Shown here in pieces: positions 7,535-16,447 of a stretch of DNA of 64,000 bases. The notes below the pieces were generated by a model, which saw only the letters and a program-made list of their open reading frames with translations, was not told where the DNA came from and searched no databases. The stretch is from positions 1,302,001-1,366,000 of the forward strand of contig NZ_JACHVQ010000001.1 of the NCBI RefSeq assembly GCF_014190805.1. Reading direction: 5' to 3'. The translations under genes were made by a program, and so were the position numbers. The stretch comes from Flexivirga oryzae (GTDB lineage: Bacteria; Actinomycetota; Actinomycetes; Actinomycetales; Dermatophilaceae). The first letter of the stretch is position 1; every line of letters begins with the position of its first letter.

Positions 7535-8473
7535 ATGAGTGCCGACACCACCATGACATCGGAACCTGCAGTCGCACAGAGCAATTCGTCGCTGGCGAAG
7601 GCCGGCGCGTGGGCCCGCAGGGCGCCGCTGCTTCCCGCCTTGATCTTCATGATCATCGTCACGCAGATCCCGTTCCTCGCGACAGTCGTGATCTCCTTCA
7701 TGAACTGGAACGCCTACTACCCGAACAACCGTGGGTTCGCAGGCATCGACAACTTCAAGACGGTGCTCACCGACGTCGACGCGCGTGAGGCGATCATCGT
7801 CACGATCCTGCTCACCGTCGGTGTGGTCGTCGTCAGCCTCGTGCTCGGGCTCGCGATCGCCCTGCTGCTGGACCGGAAGTTCCGCGGCCGCAGTGTCGCG
7901 CGCACGCTGATGATCACGCCCTTCCTCATCGTGCCGGTAGCGGCAGCACTGCTGTGGAAGCACGCGCTGTACAACGCGCAGTACGGCCTGCTGAACGGCG
8001 TGCTGAAATGGGTCTTCGGCGACGGTGCGCCCCAACCGGACTGGATCAGCGATCATCCGCTGATCTCGATCATCGTCGCGCTGGTCTGGCAGTGGACGCC
8101 GTTCATGATGCTGATCCTGCTGGCAGGGCTGCAGAGTCGCCCGATGGACGTGGTGGAGGCGGCGAAGATCGACGGCGCCTCCGGCTGGCAGATCTTCACC
8201 AACATGACGCTCCCGCACCTGCGGCAGTACATCGAGCTGTCCGGACTGCTCGGCGCGATCTACATCGTGCAGAACTTCGACGCGGTCTTCACCATCACCT
8301 CCGGTGGTCTGGGTACCGCCAACCTCCCGTACTACATCTACGAAACCTTCTATTCCGCACACAATTACGGCACCGCGTCCGCTGCCGGTGTGATCGTGGT
8401 GATCGGTTCGATCATCATCGCGACCTTCGCGCTGCGCACCGTGCTCAGCCTCTTCCGTGAGGAGACTCGCTAA
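7535..8473 (+). CDS. Sugar/polyol ABC transporter, permease 1
   Basis: A 312-residue inner membrane permease of the MalF/UgpA type with six predicted transmembrane segments, the first at about 30-55 (LLPALIFMIIVTQIPFLATV). The EAA loop that contacts the ATPase is seen as VEAAKIDGASGWQIFTNMTLPHL. The ATG is one base after the stop of the binding-protein gene and has GGGGGAGG upstream. It forms a heterodimer with the next gene product. Confidence 0.93.
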   Translation: MSADTTMTSEPAVAQSNSSLAKAGAWARRAPLLPALIFMIIVTQIPFLATVVISFMNWNAYYPNNRGFAGIDNFKTVLTDVDAREAIIVTILLTVGVVVVSLVLGLAIALLLDRKFRGRSVARTLMITPFLIVPVAAALLWKHALYNAQYGLLNGVLKWVFGDGAPQPDWISDHPLISIIVALVWQWTPFMMLILLAGLQSRPMDVVEAAKIDGASGWQIFTNMTLPHLRQYIELSGLLGAIYIVQNFDAVFTITSGGLGTANLPYYIYETFYSAHNYGTASAAGVIVVIGSIIIATFALRTVLSLFREETR

Positions 8474-9337
8474 ATGACTACCGTCAAAGCAGCTCAGGCC
8501 GGGCCACAAATGCGGGTAGCCGGCGGCAAGAAGCGCACCGGAGTGCTCCTCACCGGGGCAACCTGGATCATCTCGGTGCTGTTCGTCTTCCCGGTCGTCT
8601 GGATGATCTGGACCTCCTTCCACTCGGAGACGGACGCAGCGGCCAACCCACCGAAAGTGTTGTCGGCGTTCAGCGTTCAGGGCTACCGGTCATTTTTCGG
8701 GAGTAACCCGTGGCCGCCGATCCTGAACTCGCTGACCGCGAGCGTCATTTCGACGATCCTGGTGCTGTGCCTGGCACTGCCGGCGGCATACGCCTTGTCG
8801 ATCCGGCCGGTGAAGAAGTGGAGCGACGTGCTCTTCTTCTTCCTGTCGACGAAGTTCATGCCGGTCGTGGCAGCGCTGCTGCCGGTCTACCTGTTCGCCG
8901 AGAAGGTGCACTTCCTGGACAACATCTGGCTGCTGATCATCCTCTACACGTCGATGAATCTGCCGATCGCGGTCTGGATGTTGCGATCGTTCCTCGCCGA
9001 GATCCCGGCGGAGATGCTGGAAGCCGCACAGGTCGACGGTGCCGGGCTGATCCGCACGCTGCGCGAGATCATCGCACCCGTCGTGATGCCCGGCATCGCC
9101 TCCGCGGCGCTGATCTGCTTCATCTTCAGCTGGAACGAGCTGCTCTTCGCGCGGGTGCTGACCGGCACCCGGGCGGAGACGGCACCGGTCTTCCTGACCG
9201 GGTTCGTGACCAGTCAGGGCCTGTTCCTCGCCCAGGTGTGCGCAGCGTCGTTCGTCGTGTCGCTGCCGGTGCTCGCGGCTGGGTTCGCTGCCCAGGACAA
9301 GCTCGTCCAGGGTCTGTCCATGGGCGCGGTACGGTGA
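8474..9337 (+). CDS. Sugar/polyol ABC transporter, permease 2
   Basis: A 287-residue permease of the MalG/UgpE type, with a first membrane segment at about 24-45 and the EAA loop LEAAQVDGAGLIRTLREIIAPV. Its ATG directly follows the stop of permease 1. No ATP-binding subunit is encoded in this operon. In actinobacteria such permeases usually share a general ATPase (MsiK type) encoded elsewhere, and that is inferred here. Confidence 0.93.
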   Translation: MTTVKAAQAGPQMRVAGGKKRTGVLLTGATWIISVLFVFPVVWMIWTSFHSETDAAANPPKVLSAFSVQGYRSFFGSNPWPPILNSLTASVISTILVLCLALPAAYALSIRPVKKWSDVLFFFLSTKFMPVVAALLPVYLFAEKVHFLDNIWLLIILYTSMNLPIAVWMLRSFLAEIPAEMLEAAQVDGAGLIRTLREIIAPVVMPGIASAALICFIFSWNELLFARVLTGTRAETAPVFLTGFVTSQGLFLAQVCAASFVVSLPVLAAGFAAQDKLVQGLSMGAVR

Positions 9338-9342
9338 CGTCG

Positions 9343-10830
9343 ATGCCGACGAAACTCTCTGCCGCAACGGTCGATTCGCTCGATCCCCGGGTGGTGGTGC
9401 CGTCATACGACCGATCGTCGATGACCACCGGCATCGTCCACCTGGGCGTCGGCGGGTTCCACCGGGCGCATCAGGCGATGTATGTCGACAACCTGATGGC
9501 GGGAGGGGCCGCCGGCGACTGGGCGTTCACCGGTGTCGGGGTGCTGCCCAAGGATGACCGGATCGTGGAGGTCCTGAACGCGCAGGACGGCCTCTACACC
9601 CTGGTCGTCAAGCATCCCGACGGGCGGCTCGAACCCCGGGTCATCGGCTCGATCCAACGGCTGCTGCACGCACCGAGCGACCCCGAGGCGGTGCTGGCGG
9701 TGATGACCGACCCGGCGACCCGCATCGTGTCGTTGACGATCACCGAGGGCAGCTACTTGATCGACCAGGTGACGGGGGAGTTCGACCCGAAGCATCCGTC
9801 GATCCAGCCCGATCTGGTCGACGGCGCCGTGCCGTCAACGGCTTTCGGCTTCATCGTCGAGGCACTGCGGCGCCGTCGGGCCGCCGGTGTCGCACCGTTC
9901 ACGGTGATGACCTGCGACAACCTCCCGGGCAACGGGGACGTCGCACGCCGCACCATCACCGCGTTCGCCCGGCTGAAGGACGCCGACCTCGGCGACTGGA
10001 TCGACGCCAACGTGTCCTTCCCCAACTCGATGGTGGACCGGATCACCCCGGTCACCACCGATGAGGACATCGCGCGGCTGGCCGACGAGTTCGGCATCGA
10101 GGACGGCTGGCCGGTGGTGACCGAACCGTTCACCCAGTGGGTGCTGGAGGACGAATTCCCCACCGGCAGACCGCCGTTGGAGGACGCCGGCGTCCAGGTG
10201 GTGCCCGACGTGATGCCCTACGAGCTGATGAAGCTGCGGCTGCTCAACGCCAGTCACCAGGCGCTGTGCTACCTCGGCTATCTCGCAGGTCATCGCTACG
10301 CCCACGAGGTCGCCCAGGACGACGTCTTCGCCCGGTTCCTGTTCGGTTACATGAAGAACGAGGGCGAGCCGACGCTGCCGCCGGTGCCGGGCGTCGACCT
10401 CACGGCATACGAGCACGAGCTGATCGAACGGTTCGCCAACCCGGAGATCCGCGACACGCTCGCGCGGCTGTGTGCCGAGAGCAGCGACCGCATCCCGAAG
10501 TGGCTGGTTCCGGTGATCCGGGCCGACCTGGAGGCCGGCCGTCCGGTGGACAGATCGGCGCTGGTCGTCGCATCCTGGGCGAGGTATGCCGAGGGCGTCG
10601 ACGAGCGCGGCGAACCCATCGAGATCGTCGATCACCGCAAGGAGCAGGTGATGGCCGCGGCAGCGCAGCAGGACGACGACCGGCTGGCGTTCATCCGCGA
10701 CCCGAGCCTGTTCGGGGACCTGGCGCAACGGGAGGAGTTCACCGCGCCATACATCGCGGCGCTGGAGTCGCTGCACGCCCAGGGCGCGGCGCAGACGCTG
10801 CGGGACACGATCACCCGCCTCGGCGACTGA
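9343..10830 (+). CDS. Mannitol dehydrogenase family protein (polyol 2-dehydrogenase)
   Basis: A long-chain NAD-dependent polyol dehydrogenase of about 495 residues, the normal size for mannitol 2-dehydrogenase or fructuronate reductase relatives. Visible: nucleotide-binding GVGGFHRAHQAMYVDNL near the N-terminus, the central VMTCDNLPGNG, and NSMVDRITPVTT. The catalytic Lys region is KLRLLNASHQALCYLG. It is the last gene of the uptake operon and probably oxidises the imported polyol to a ketose. The start could instead be the GTG at 9334, which overlaps the permease stop as GTGA; neither has a strong ribosome binding site. Confidence 0.93.
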   Translation: MPTKLSAATVDSLDPRVVVPSYDRSSMTTGIVHLGVGGFHRAHQAMYVDNLMAGGAAGDWAFTGVGVLPKDDRIVEVLNAQDGLYTLVVKHPDGRLEPRVIGSIQRLLHAPSDPEAVLAVMTDPATRIVSLTITEGSYLIDQVTGEFDPKHPSIQPDLVDGAVPSTAFGFIVEALRRRRAAGVAPFTVMTCDNLPGNGDVARRTITAFARLKDADLGDWIDANVSFPNSMVDRITPVTTDEDIARLADEFGIEDGWPVVTEPFTQWVLEDEFPTGRPPLEDAGVQVVPDVMPYELMKLRLLNASHQALCYLGYLAGHRYAHEVAQDDVFARFLFGYMKNEGEPTLPPVPGVDLTAYEHELIERFANPEIRDTLARLCAESSDRIPKWLVPVIRADLEAGRPVDRSALVVASWARYAEGVDERGEPIEIVDHRKEQVMAAAAQQDDDRLAFIRDPSLFGDLAQREEFTAPYIAALESLHAQGAAQTLRDTITRLGD

Positions 10831-10904
10831 CTGACACGCTCCGCGGCCGGCCGCCGCTGACCTCTTCGACACACGACACGCGGCACCCAGTCGGCCATCC
10901 ATTG

Positions 10905-10996
10905 CCGAAAGGCTCAGAAAACGCTCGACAGGCCTAGCAAATCCGGCGGGCAACCGCCGTGTTGCTGAGCCTGTCGAGCGTTGCTGGGCCGCTCGG
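10905..10996. repeat. Module cluster, site B, with hairpin
   Basis: Four modules: 10905-10921 (CCGAAAGGCTCAGAAAA) and 10924-10941 in plus orientation, 10962-10978 and 10981-10996 inverted. The inner pair makes a 19-bp stem (10922-10940 with 10962-10980) with two mismatches. It follows the polyol dehydrogenase gene and probably ends that operon. The rest of the 237-base gap (10831-11067) shows nothing else. Confidence 0.85.
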
Positions 10997-11067
10997 CTCA
11001 GCCGTCGCCGCTGACCTTGTGGATAACTTCTGCAGCCCCGGAGCGCCACGTGCCACGGTCAGTGCTC

Positions 11068-12126
11068 ATGAACCTGGTATCGGAAGTCCCGGACGTGGCA
11101 TCCGCACTGAGCCGGCACATCGAAGATCGAACTGCACACGTCGAACGCCTCCACTTGATGGTGCACTCGATGCCGGAGCTTCGGTTGCGAGCTCTGAACG
11201 ACCTCGGCGGCACCGGGCGGATCCGGCCGGCCAAGCTGCGACGCAACGCATATTGCACGTCGGAGTGCGATGGGCTCAGCGACGACGACGCGCACATCCT
11301 GATGGCGTGCGCGGTGAGTGACGCAGCTGGCGCGCCGCCGACGCTCTCCCACGAGACTGCGCGGATCATCTGGGGCCTGCCGGCCATCGGTCGGCCGCCT
11401 GCACGTGTCGAGTACATCGTGCCGCCGGGCACGCGTGGTCGGACGCCGCATGTACGGCGCCGTCGAACCGGGTTGGCGAGTGCCTTTGTCGGGATCGGTG
11501 CGCTGCGCGTGACGCCGTACGAGCGGACGATCGTCGACCACGCCCGGCACGCACGGCTCGAGTCGGGCGTTGCGGCGTGTGACAGCGCACTGCATCTGGG
11601 CCTCACCACACGCGAGGCTCTTCTCGCCGAACTGGAGCGGGTGCCCAGGGGCGCACGGGGCCGGAGTATGGCGAACCTCGCCATACATCTGGCCGATGCC
11701 CGGGCGGAGTCCCCACTGGAGTCCCTGAGCCGGACCCGCATGTTCCAAGCGAGTCTGCCGATGCCGGAGTTGCAGCAGTGGTTCGACGACACCGACGGCC
11801 AGGTCGGCCGCACCGACTTCTACTGGCCGCAGCTGGGGCTGGTTGGCGAGAGCGACGGTGACCTGAAATACGGAGTGGCAGAAGGAGATCCGGGTCAACG
11901 TGCTGTCGATGCCCTGCTCGCGGAGAAAAGGCGAGAGCAACGCCTGCGCCGCCACCCGGAGATCGATGACGTTGCGCGGTGGGACTGGGGTGAAGCACTG
12001 CCTCCCGGCAAGCTGCACACCGTGCTTGCGGCATACGGACTGCGCGCGGTGCTCGACGGTGGTTGGCCCGTGCCGGATGGCCCGCTCCCCAAACGGGCGT
12101 TCTTCCCAACTGACAGGCTCACCTAA
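11068..12126 (+). CDS. Hypothetical protein with a Vsr/DUF559-like endonuclease C-terminus
   Basis: About 352 residues from the ATG at 11068 (a GTG at 11062 and an open frame back to 10981 are alternatives; none has a good ribosome binding site). The N-terminal part is Arg-rich and resembles the winged-helix AbiEi-like region of many actinobacterial orphan proteins (TLSHETARIIWGLP). The C-terminal part carries the pattern E-S-x-L-E-S, then DFYWPQLGLVGESDGDLKYG, which fits the D...E-x-D...K core of Vsr-like PD-(D/E)xK folds. No partner toxin or methylase gene is adjacent. The function is unknown; the endonuclease link is inferred from motif spacing. Confidence 0.8.
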   Translation: MNLVSEVPDVASALSRHIEDRTAHVERLHLMVHSMPELRLRALNDLGGTGRIRPAKLRRNAYCTSECDGLSDDDAHILMACAVSDAAGAPPTLSHETARIIWGLPAIGRPPARVEYIVPPGTRGRTPHVRRRRTGLASAFVGIGALRVTPYERTIVDHARHARLESGVAACDSALHLGLTTREALLAELERVPRGARGRSMANLAIHLADARAESPLESLSRTRMFQASLPMPELQQWFDDTDGQVGRTDFYWPQLGLVGESDGDLKYGVAEGDPGQRAVDALLAEKRREQRLRRHPEIDDVARWDWGEALPPGKLHTVLAAYGLRAVLDGGWPVPDGPLPKRAFFPTDRLT

Positions 12127-12130
12127 GGAT

Positions 12131-12212
12131 CGAGGGGCTCAGCAATACGCCCTTATCGGGGCCTGAGGAGGTGGAGTTTCTGGGCCTGTCGGTGATTGGT
12201 GGGCCTGTCGGT
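12131..12212. repeat. Module cluster, site C
   Basis: Two inverted modules in tandem (12177-12193, TTTCTGGGCCTGTCGGT; 12196-12212, TTGGTGGGCCTGTCGGT) and one weak plus-oriented copy (12131-12145, CGAGGGGCTCAGCAA). It lies between the converging endonuclease-like gene and efeB. No long perfect stem forms here, unlike sites A and B. Confidence 0.7.
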
Positions 12213-12220
12213 GAATGGGG

Positions 12221-13468
12221 TTATGCGAAGAGCTGCTCGCCGATGTAGTGGCCGGTCCTGGGGGCCGGCGGCACCGCGAAGACGCCCGACCCGATGTGCT
12301 GGATGTATTCGTTCAGCAGGTCGGATGCGCCGAGCTTGGTCTGCAGCGCGATGAAGCTGGCGGGGTCGTTCTGGTAGGTGAGGACCAGGAGCCCGGCGTC
12401 CAGCTGACCGAACTGGTTGATGCCGTCGGTGTAGTTGTAGTTGCGACGCAGGATCTTGATGCCGTTGTTGTTCTCGTGGGCGGCCAGGGCGATGTGCGAG
12501 CGCAGCGAGATCTTGGTCTTCCCGTCCTTGCCCTTGGCGGTGAAGTCGGGGGTCGCCATCTCCCCTCCACCGGACAGGGGTCCGCCTTCGAGCTTGGTGC
12601 GTCCGAAGATGGTCTCCTGGTCGCTGACCATGTCGGCGTCCCAGATCTCCAGGTTCATCTGCACCTTGCGCACCACCTGGTAGGTGCCGCCGGCCAGCCA
12701 ACCGTCCTTCACCCACACGTGCCTGTCCAGATCGGCGGTTGTGCGGATGTTGCGGGTGCCGTCCTTGAAACCGAAGAGGTTGCGCGGTGTCTCCTGCCCC
12801 TGCCCGGCGGACGCGCGGCCGAAACCGAGGACCGCCCAGCGGGTCTGTGCGGTATCCCGCACCATCCGGGCAAGGTTGCGCACGGCGTGGTAGGCGACCT
12901 GCGGGTCGTCGGAGCAGACCTGCAGGCTCAGATCGCCACCCGTGGTCGCCTTCGTCAGGCGGTCGCTCGGTAGCGCAGGCAGATCGGCGAGCAGAGCAGG
13001 CTTCTTGTCCGCCAACCCGAACCGCTTGTCGAAGACTCCCGGACCGAGGCCGACCGTGACGCTGAGGCTGGCCGGGTCGAGTCCGGTGGCCTCACCGCTG
13101 TCGCCCCCGACCGCGTCGATGCGCGTCGGCTGGACCTGACCGACCGGACGGCCGCGCATGAGCTGTGCGATGGCGGCCGTCCAGCGGGCGAGCAGCGTCT
13201 GTAGGTCGGTCGCGAGGGTGCCGTCGACCAGGTCGAACGTCATGTAGATGGCGTAACGCTGTGGGGGAGTGGCGATGCCGGCCGGGTGCGCCTCGTCGTA
13301 GAACGGGTGCGCGTTCGTCAGGTCGATCTGATCGCGGTCGGCGGCCGCCGCCTGTTCGGGCCACAGGCCCCAGGCGGCGCCTCCGGCCGCGATCGCTCCC
13401 ACCGCGACGCCCCCGGCGGCACCCTGGAAGAGGCGCCGCCGGGAGACGTCACTGTGTCCATCGGTCAT
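12221..13468 (-). CDS. efeB: Deferrochelatase/peroxidase EfeB (DyP-type, Tat-exported)
   Basis: Haem-containing dye-decolorising peroxidase of the EfeUOB ferrous iron uptake system, working outside the membrane. The 415-residue product has a twin-arginine signal (SRRRLFQGAAGGVAVGAIAAGG, about 9-30, shown in part: RRRLFQ) and the DyP signature GFKDGTRN with the distal catalytic Asp. The start overlaps the efeO stop by 4 bases. It is the third gene of the efeUOB unit. Confidence 0.95.
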   Translation of the reverse strand: MTDGHSDVSRRRLFQGAAGGVAVGAIAAGGAAWGLWPEQAAAADRDQIDLTNAHPFYDEAHPAGIATPPQRYAIYMTFDLVDGTLATDLQTLLARWTAAIAQLMRGRPVGQVQPTRIDAVGGDSGEATGLDPASLSVTVGLGPGVFDKRFGLADKKPALLADLPALPSDRLTKATTGGDLSLQVCSDDPQVAYHAVRNLARMVRDTAQTRWAVLGFGRASAGQGQETPRNLFGFKDGTRNIRTTADLDRHVWVKDGWLAGGTYQVVRKVQMNLEIWDADMVSDQETIFGRTKLEGGPLSGGGEMATPDFTAKGKDGKTKISLRSHIALAAHENNNGIKILRRNYNYTDGINQFGQLDAGLLVLTYQNDPASFIALQTKLGASDLLNEYIQHIGSGVFAVPPAPRTGHYIGEQLFA

Positions 13469-14712
13469 TGTGCAGTCGCCACCTTTTCACCCACCTTCGA
13501 CAGCGGGTCCTGCAGACCTTGCACGGTCTGGCTGAGAGTCGAAGCGTCCTTCGCGCGCAGCGCCGGCGTCCAGTAGACGAAGCCGCCCGCGATCTTGCTG
13601 TCACGGTACTTGTTCAGTTTGCCCTCGACGGCTGAGAACTGCTTCGCGATGGTCTTGCTGAGGGCGGGATCGATCTTGTCCAGGCCGGGCTTGAGGAAGG
13701 CGAAGGCCTGCTGCGCGCCCTCGACGTTGGCGTTGAAGTCGACCAGGTCGAGGTGGCTGTACTTCTCCTCCTCGCCCTTGATCTTCTCGGTCTGCACCTC
13801 TTCGAGCAGCCCCGCCGCACCGTTGGCCAGGTCCTCCGGCTTGTAGCTCAGCGTCTTGGTCAGGCCCACCAGCTTGCCGACGTTGGTCTTCAGCTCCGCG
13901 GCGAGCTTCTTGGTGCTGCCGGTGATCTTGCCGCCCTGCCACAGGTCCTTCTCGATGGCGTGGAAGCCGTGCCAGCCGACCTTCGGGTCCAGGTTGGACT
14001 GTCGCATGTCGATCAGGTAGTCGAGGTTGCCCGCGTTGTCGGTCGGTTTGAAGCCGGGCAGCACGAAGCCGTCGACGTCGGACTCGATCTTCTCGTAGAA
14101 GGGGCGCGCGAGTGCGTACTCCTTCTTCGCCTTCTCCAGGTCTCCGCTGTTGACGGCGGCCACCAGATTGTTCACGGCGGTCTGCATCGACTGCACCGTG
14201 CCCGTGACGTACTTCGCGTAGCCCTTCACACCCTGGTTCAGCAGCGTGCTGGCGGTGCCGCCGGTCGACTTCGGTGCGGAACCGGTGACCTTGAAGTCCT
14301 GCATCTCCTGCTTCGCGCCGGGGCAGTAGACCTGGTAGGTGCCACCGGTCAGCGTCAGGGTGAACTTCACCGGTGCCAGGCCCGGGGCGAGGTTCTCCTT
14401 CTCACCGAGGATCCGCTGGTCGCTCTGCAGCTCGACCTCGGTGATCGCGGTCGAGCTCTTGTTGGTGACGTGGAAGGTGATCGGACCCGCTGCGGCCGTC
14501 GTGGTGTCCAGCGTGCACGTGTCGCTGTCGCCGCCGGTCAACGTGATGTGCACCTGCGTCACGCCGTTGCTCGACTTCGCGGCACCGCCGGCCGCCGATG
14601 AGCCGGATCCCGTGGAGCCGCCACTCGAGGACGAACCGCAGGCGGCCAGGGCCACCGCCATACCAGCGGTGAGAGTGGACGCCGCGACGCGGCGAGTTGT
14701 ACGACGGGACAT
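13465..14712 (-). CDS. efeO: Iron uptake protein EfeO (cupredoxin plus M75 domain lipoprotein)
   Basis: A 415-residue periplasm-side iron-binding component. The signal peptide ends in the lipobox LAAC (lipidated Cys25), followed by a Ser/Gly linker. Residues about 45-140 form the cupredoxin-like domain with a late Cys (TYQVYCPGAKQEM). Residues about 165-410 form the M75/imelysin domain with the HxxE metal motif in GFHAIEKDLW. It is thought to pass iron to the EfeU channel. The start is 48 bases after the efeU stop. Confidence 0.95.
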   Translation of the reverse strand: MSRRTTRRVAASTLTAGMAVALAACGSSSSGGSTGSGSSAAGGAAKSSNGVTQVHITLTGGDSDTCTLDTTTAAAGPITFHVTNKSSTAITEVELQSDQRILGEKENLAPGLAPVKFTLTLTGGTYQVYCPGAKQEMQDFKVTGSAPKSTGGTASTLLNQGVKGYAKYVTGTVQSMQTAVNNLVAAVNSGDLEKAKKEYALARPFYEKIESDVDGFVLPGFKPTDNAGNLDYLIDMRQSNLDPKVGWHGFHAIEKDLWQGGKITGSTKKLAAELKTNVGKLVGLTKTLSYKPEDLANGAAGLLEEVQTEKIKGEEEKYSHLDLVDFNANVEGAQQAFAFLKPGLDKIDPALSKTIAKQFSAVEGKLNKYRDSKIAGGFVYWTPALRAKDASTLSQTVQGLQDPLSKVGEKVATAQ

Positions 14713-14760
14713 GCGTGCTCCTTGTGAGGTGATTCGATCGGTGTTGAGATGGACGCCGGG

Positions 14761-16326
14761 TCAGGCGGCCGAGCGGGCCGGGACCTTGGCGGTGACGGAG
14801 GTTTCGGACGATGAACGGGCCGACCACAGCGCGGCTGCGAGCAGCGCCACCGCGGCGATGAGCAGACCGGCGGGTACGACGTGCCGCCAGAAGTCGCGTT
14901 CGGCGGCGGTGTTGTCCCGGGCCTGGGCGGCGTGACCGACCCGGTCGACGTATGACGGAGCCACCGACCAGGTGCCAGCGGTGATGCCGTCGGACGGCGT
15001 GACCGACATGGTCCGCGGCGTGGTGAGGCCGCCACCGGTGAGGGTCACGACCTGTGTGCGGCGGCCGGTGGCGTCGAGCAGGTGGTGCTCGTAGCTCCAG
15101 ACGTCGACGGTCGCCGTGCGCGACCAGTGGGCGGTGAACGGACCCGGGTTGCGGGTCGGGTCGAATCCGACCGGCAGCTTGTTGCCGGTCATCGCGATCA
15201 GTTGCTCGAGGGTGATCGTGCCCGGTGTGGCCCCGGTCGCCTTCGGGTGACCGACGTAGCGGGTCGTGGTCAAGCCGGCGTGGCTCTCGGTGGCCGGGTG
15301 CGAGAGTGCCACCTTGCTGGTCGTGCCACCACTGGTCAGCACGAGGGCGGGCGGCGAGTCGCCGGTCAGCCGTGCGGTGCCCACCTGCTGGCCACCGGCG
15401 TCGACCAAACCGGCGCTCGCGGGCGCCTGCAGGCTTGCGGCCGGTATGGCGAAGAAGAGGACCGCTGCACCGACGACGCAGGTGCCGGCGGCGACGACCT
15501 TGATCCGGCGGCTCGCGGCGGCGCCGGGGCGGTGGTGTTGCGGCCAGAAGAGGATGAGCGTCATCGGCACCAGGTAGCAGAGCCAGCCCAGCACCTCGAC
15601 GACCCGCGGGTCCGGCGGGATGCCGAGGACGCCGGTGAACAGCGCGCCCCGGATCGAGCCGTTGGGTGCCAGCCAGTGCAGGTCGATCGTGCGTTGCTGG
15701 CCGGCGTTGAGCCAGTGCGCCTCGTGTGCCGTGCGCAGCGCGGTCAGCACCAGCCCGGCAGCCACGAGGACCAGGAAGGCGCTGGTGACCTTGAAGAAGC
15801 GGCCCAGATTGAGCCGCACTCCACCGCGGAAGATGCCGATCCCGATCAGGGCCGCGGCGAAGACGCCGAGGACGGCGCCACCGGCGGCGGCGGCGGTGTC
15901 GCTGGCCGCCTGGAAGGTCGCGAGCAGGAAGACCGCGGTCTCGAAGCCTTCCTTGAGCACGGCGAGGAAGGCCATGACCGCGAGCGCGCGCGAGGTGCCG
16001 TCGCCGAGCGCGTCCTGCGCGGCCGACTCGAGCTCCCGCTTCATGAAGCGGGCGTGCGTCGCCATCCAGAGCACCATGCCGGTCACGAAGACGATGGCCA
16101 CGGCGCCGATGACCGTCTCCATGCCTTCCTGCGCGGCCTGCGGCAGCGTGGTCTCGACGAGGCGCAGCACGACACCGACGGCAACGCTGATCAGGATGGC
16201 GATGGTGACGCCGATCCACATCGGCGTCAGGCGGCGGCCGTTGCTGCGCAGGAACGTCGCGATGATGCCGACGATCAGGGCGGCCTCGAGACCTTCACGC
16301 AGGCCGATCACGAACGTCGCGAGCAC
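14761..16326 (-). CDS. efeU: Iron permease EfeU (FTR1 family) with a long C-terminal extracytoplasmic domain
   Basis: Membrane ferrous iron permease. The first helix carries REGLE (GLREGLEAALIVG), and the second iron motif reads KEGFE instead of the usual REGxE. About seven membrane segments occupy the first 280 residues. Roughly 210 further residues form an extracytoplasmic region (after PAASLQAPASAGLVDAGG) followed by a last membrane helix (VVPAGLLIAAVALLAAALW). At 521 residues it is nearly twice the length of the E. coli protein. The GTG start at 16326 is chosen because GGAGAGG lies 5 bases upstream and FTR1 homology begins at once; the open frame continues upstream through the DtxR box. 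Confidence 0.93.
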   Translation of the reverse strand: MLATFVIGLREGLEAALIVGIIATFLRSNGRRLTPMWIGVTIAILISVAVGVVLRLVETTLPQAAQEGMETVIGAVAIVFVTGMVLWMATHARFMKRELESAAQDALGDGTSRALAVMAFLAVLKEGFETAVFLLATFQAASDTAAAAGGAVLGVFAAALIGIGIFRGGVRLNLGRFFKVTSAFLVLVAAGLVLTALRTAHEAHWLNAGQQRTIDLHWLAPNGSIRGALFTGVLGIPPDPRVVEVLGWLCYLVPMTLILFWPQHHRPGAAASRRIKVVAAGTCVVGAAVLFFAIPAASLQAPASAGLVDAGGQQVGTARLTGDSPPALVLTSGGTTSKVALSHPATESHAGLTTTRYVGHPKATGATPGTITLEQLIAMTGNKLPVGFDPTRNPGPFTAHWSRTATVDVWSYEHHLLDATGRRTQVVTLTGGGLTTPRTMSVTPSDGITAGTWSVAPSYVDRVGHAAQARDNTAAERDFWRHVVPAGLLIAAVALLAAALWSARSSSETSVTAKVPARSAA

Positions 16327-16346
16327 CGGACACCTCTCCGCTCGGA

Positions 16347-16365
16347 TTAGGCAAGCCTTAACTAA
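16347..16365. promoter_or_regulatory. DtxR/IdeR iron box upstream of efeU
   Basis: TTAGGCAAGCCTTAACTAA matches the 19-bp DtxR/IdeR operator pattern (TWAGGTTAGSCTAACCTWA) at most positions, including the inverted TTAGG/CTTAA halves. It lies 20 bases upstream of the efeU GTG. Iron-replete repression of efeUOB is the expected effect. Confidence 0.85.
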
Positions 16366-16447
16366 CGACCCGAGCATAGACCGTGTTCCCGGGACCGCCA
16401 ATCCGGGACCCGATAGCCTCGCGTCATGCTGATCCAGGGACCCGTCG

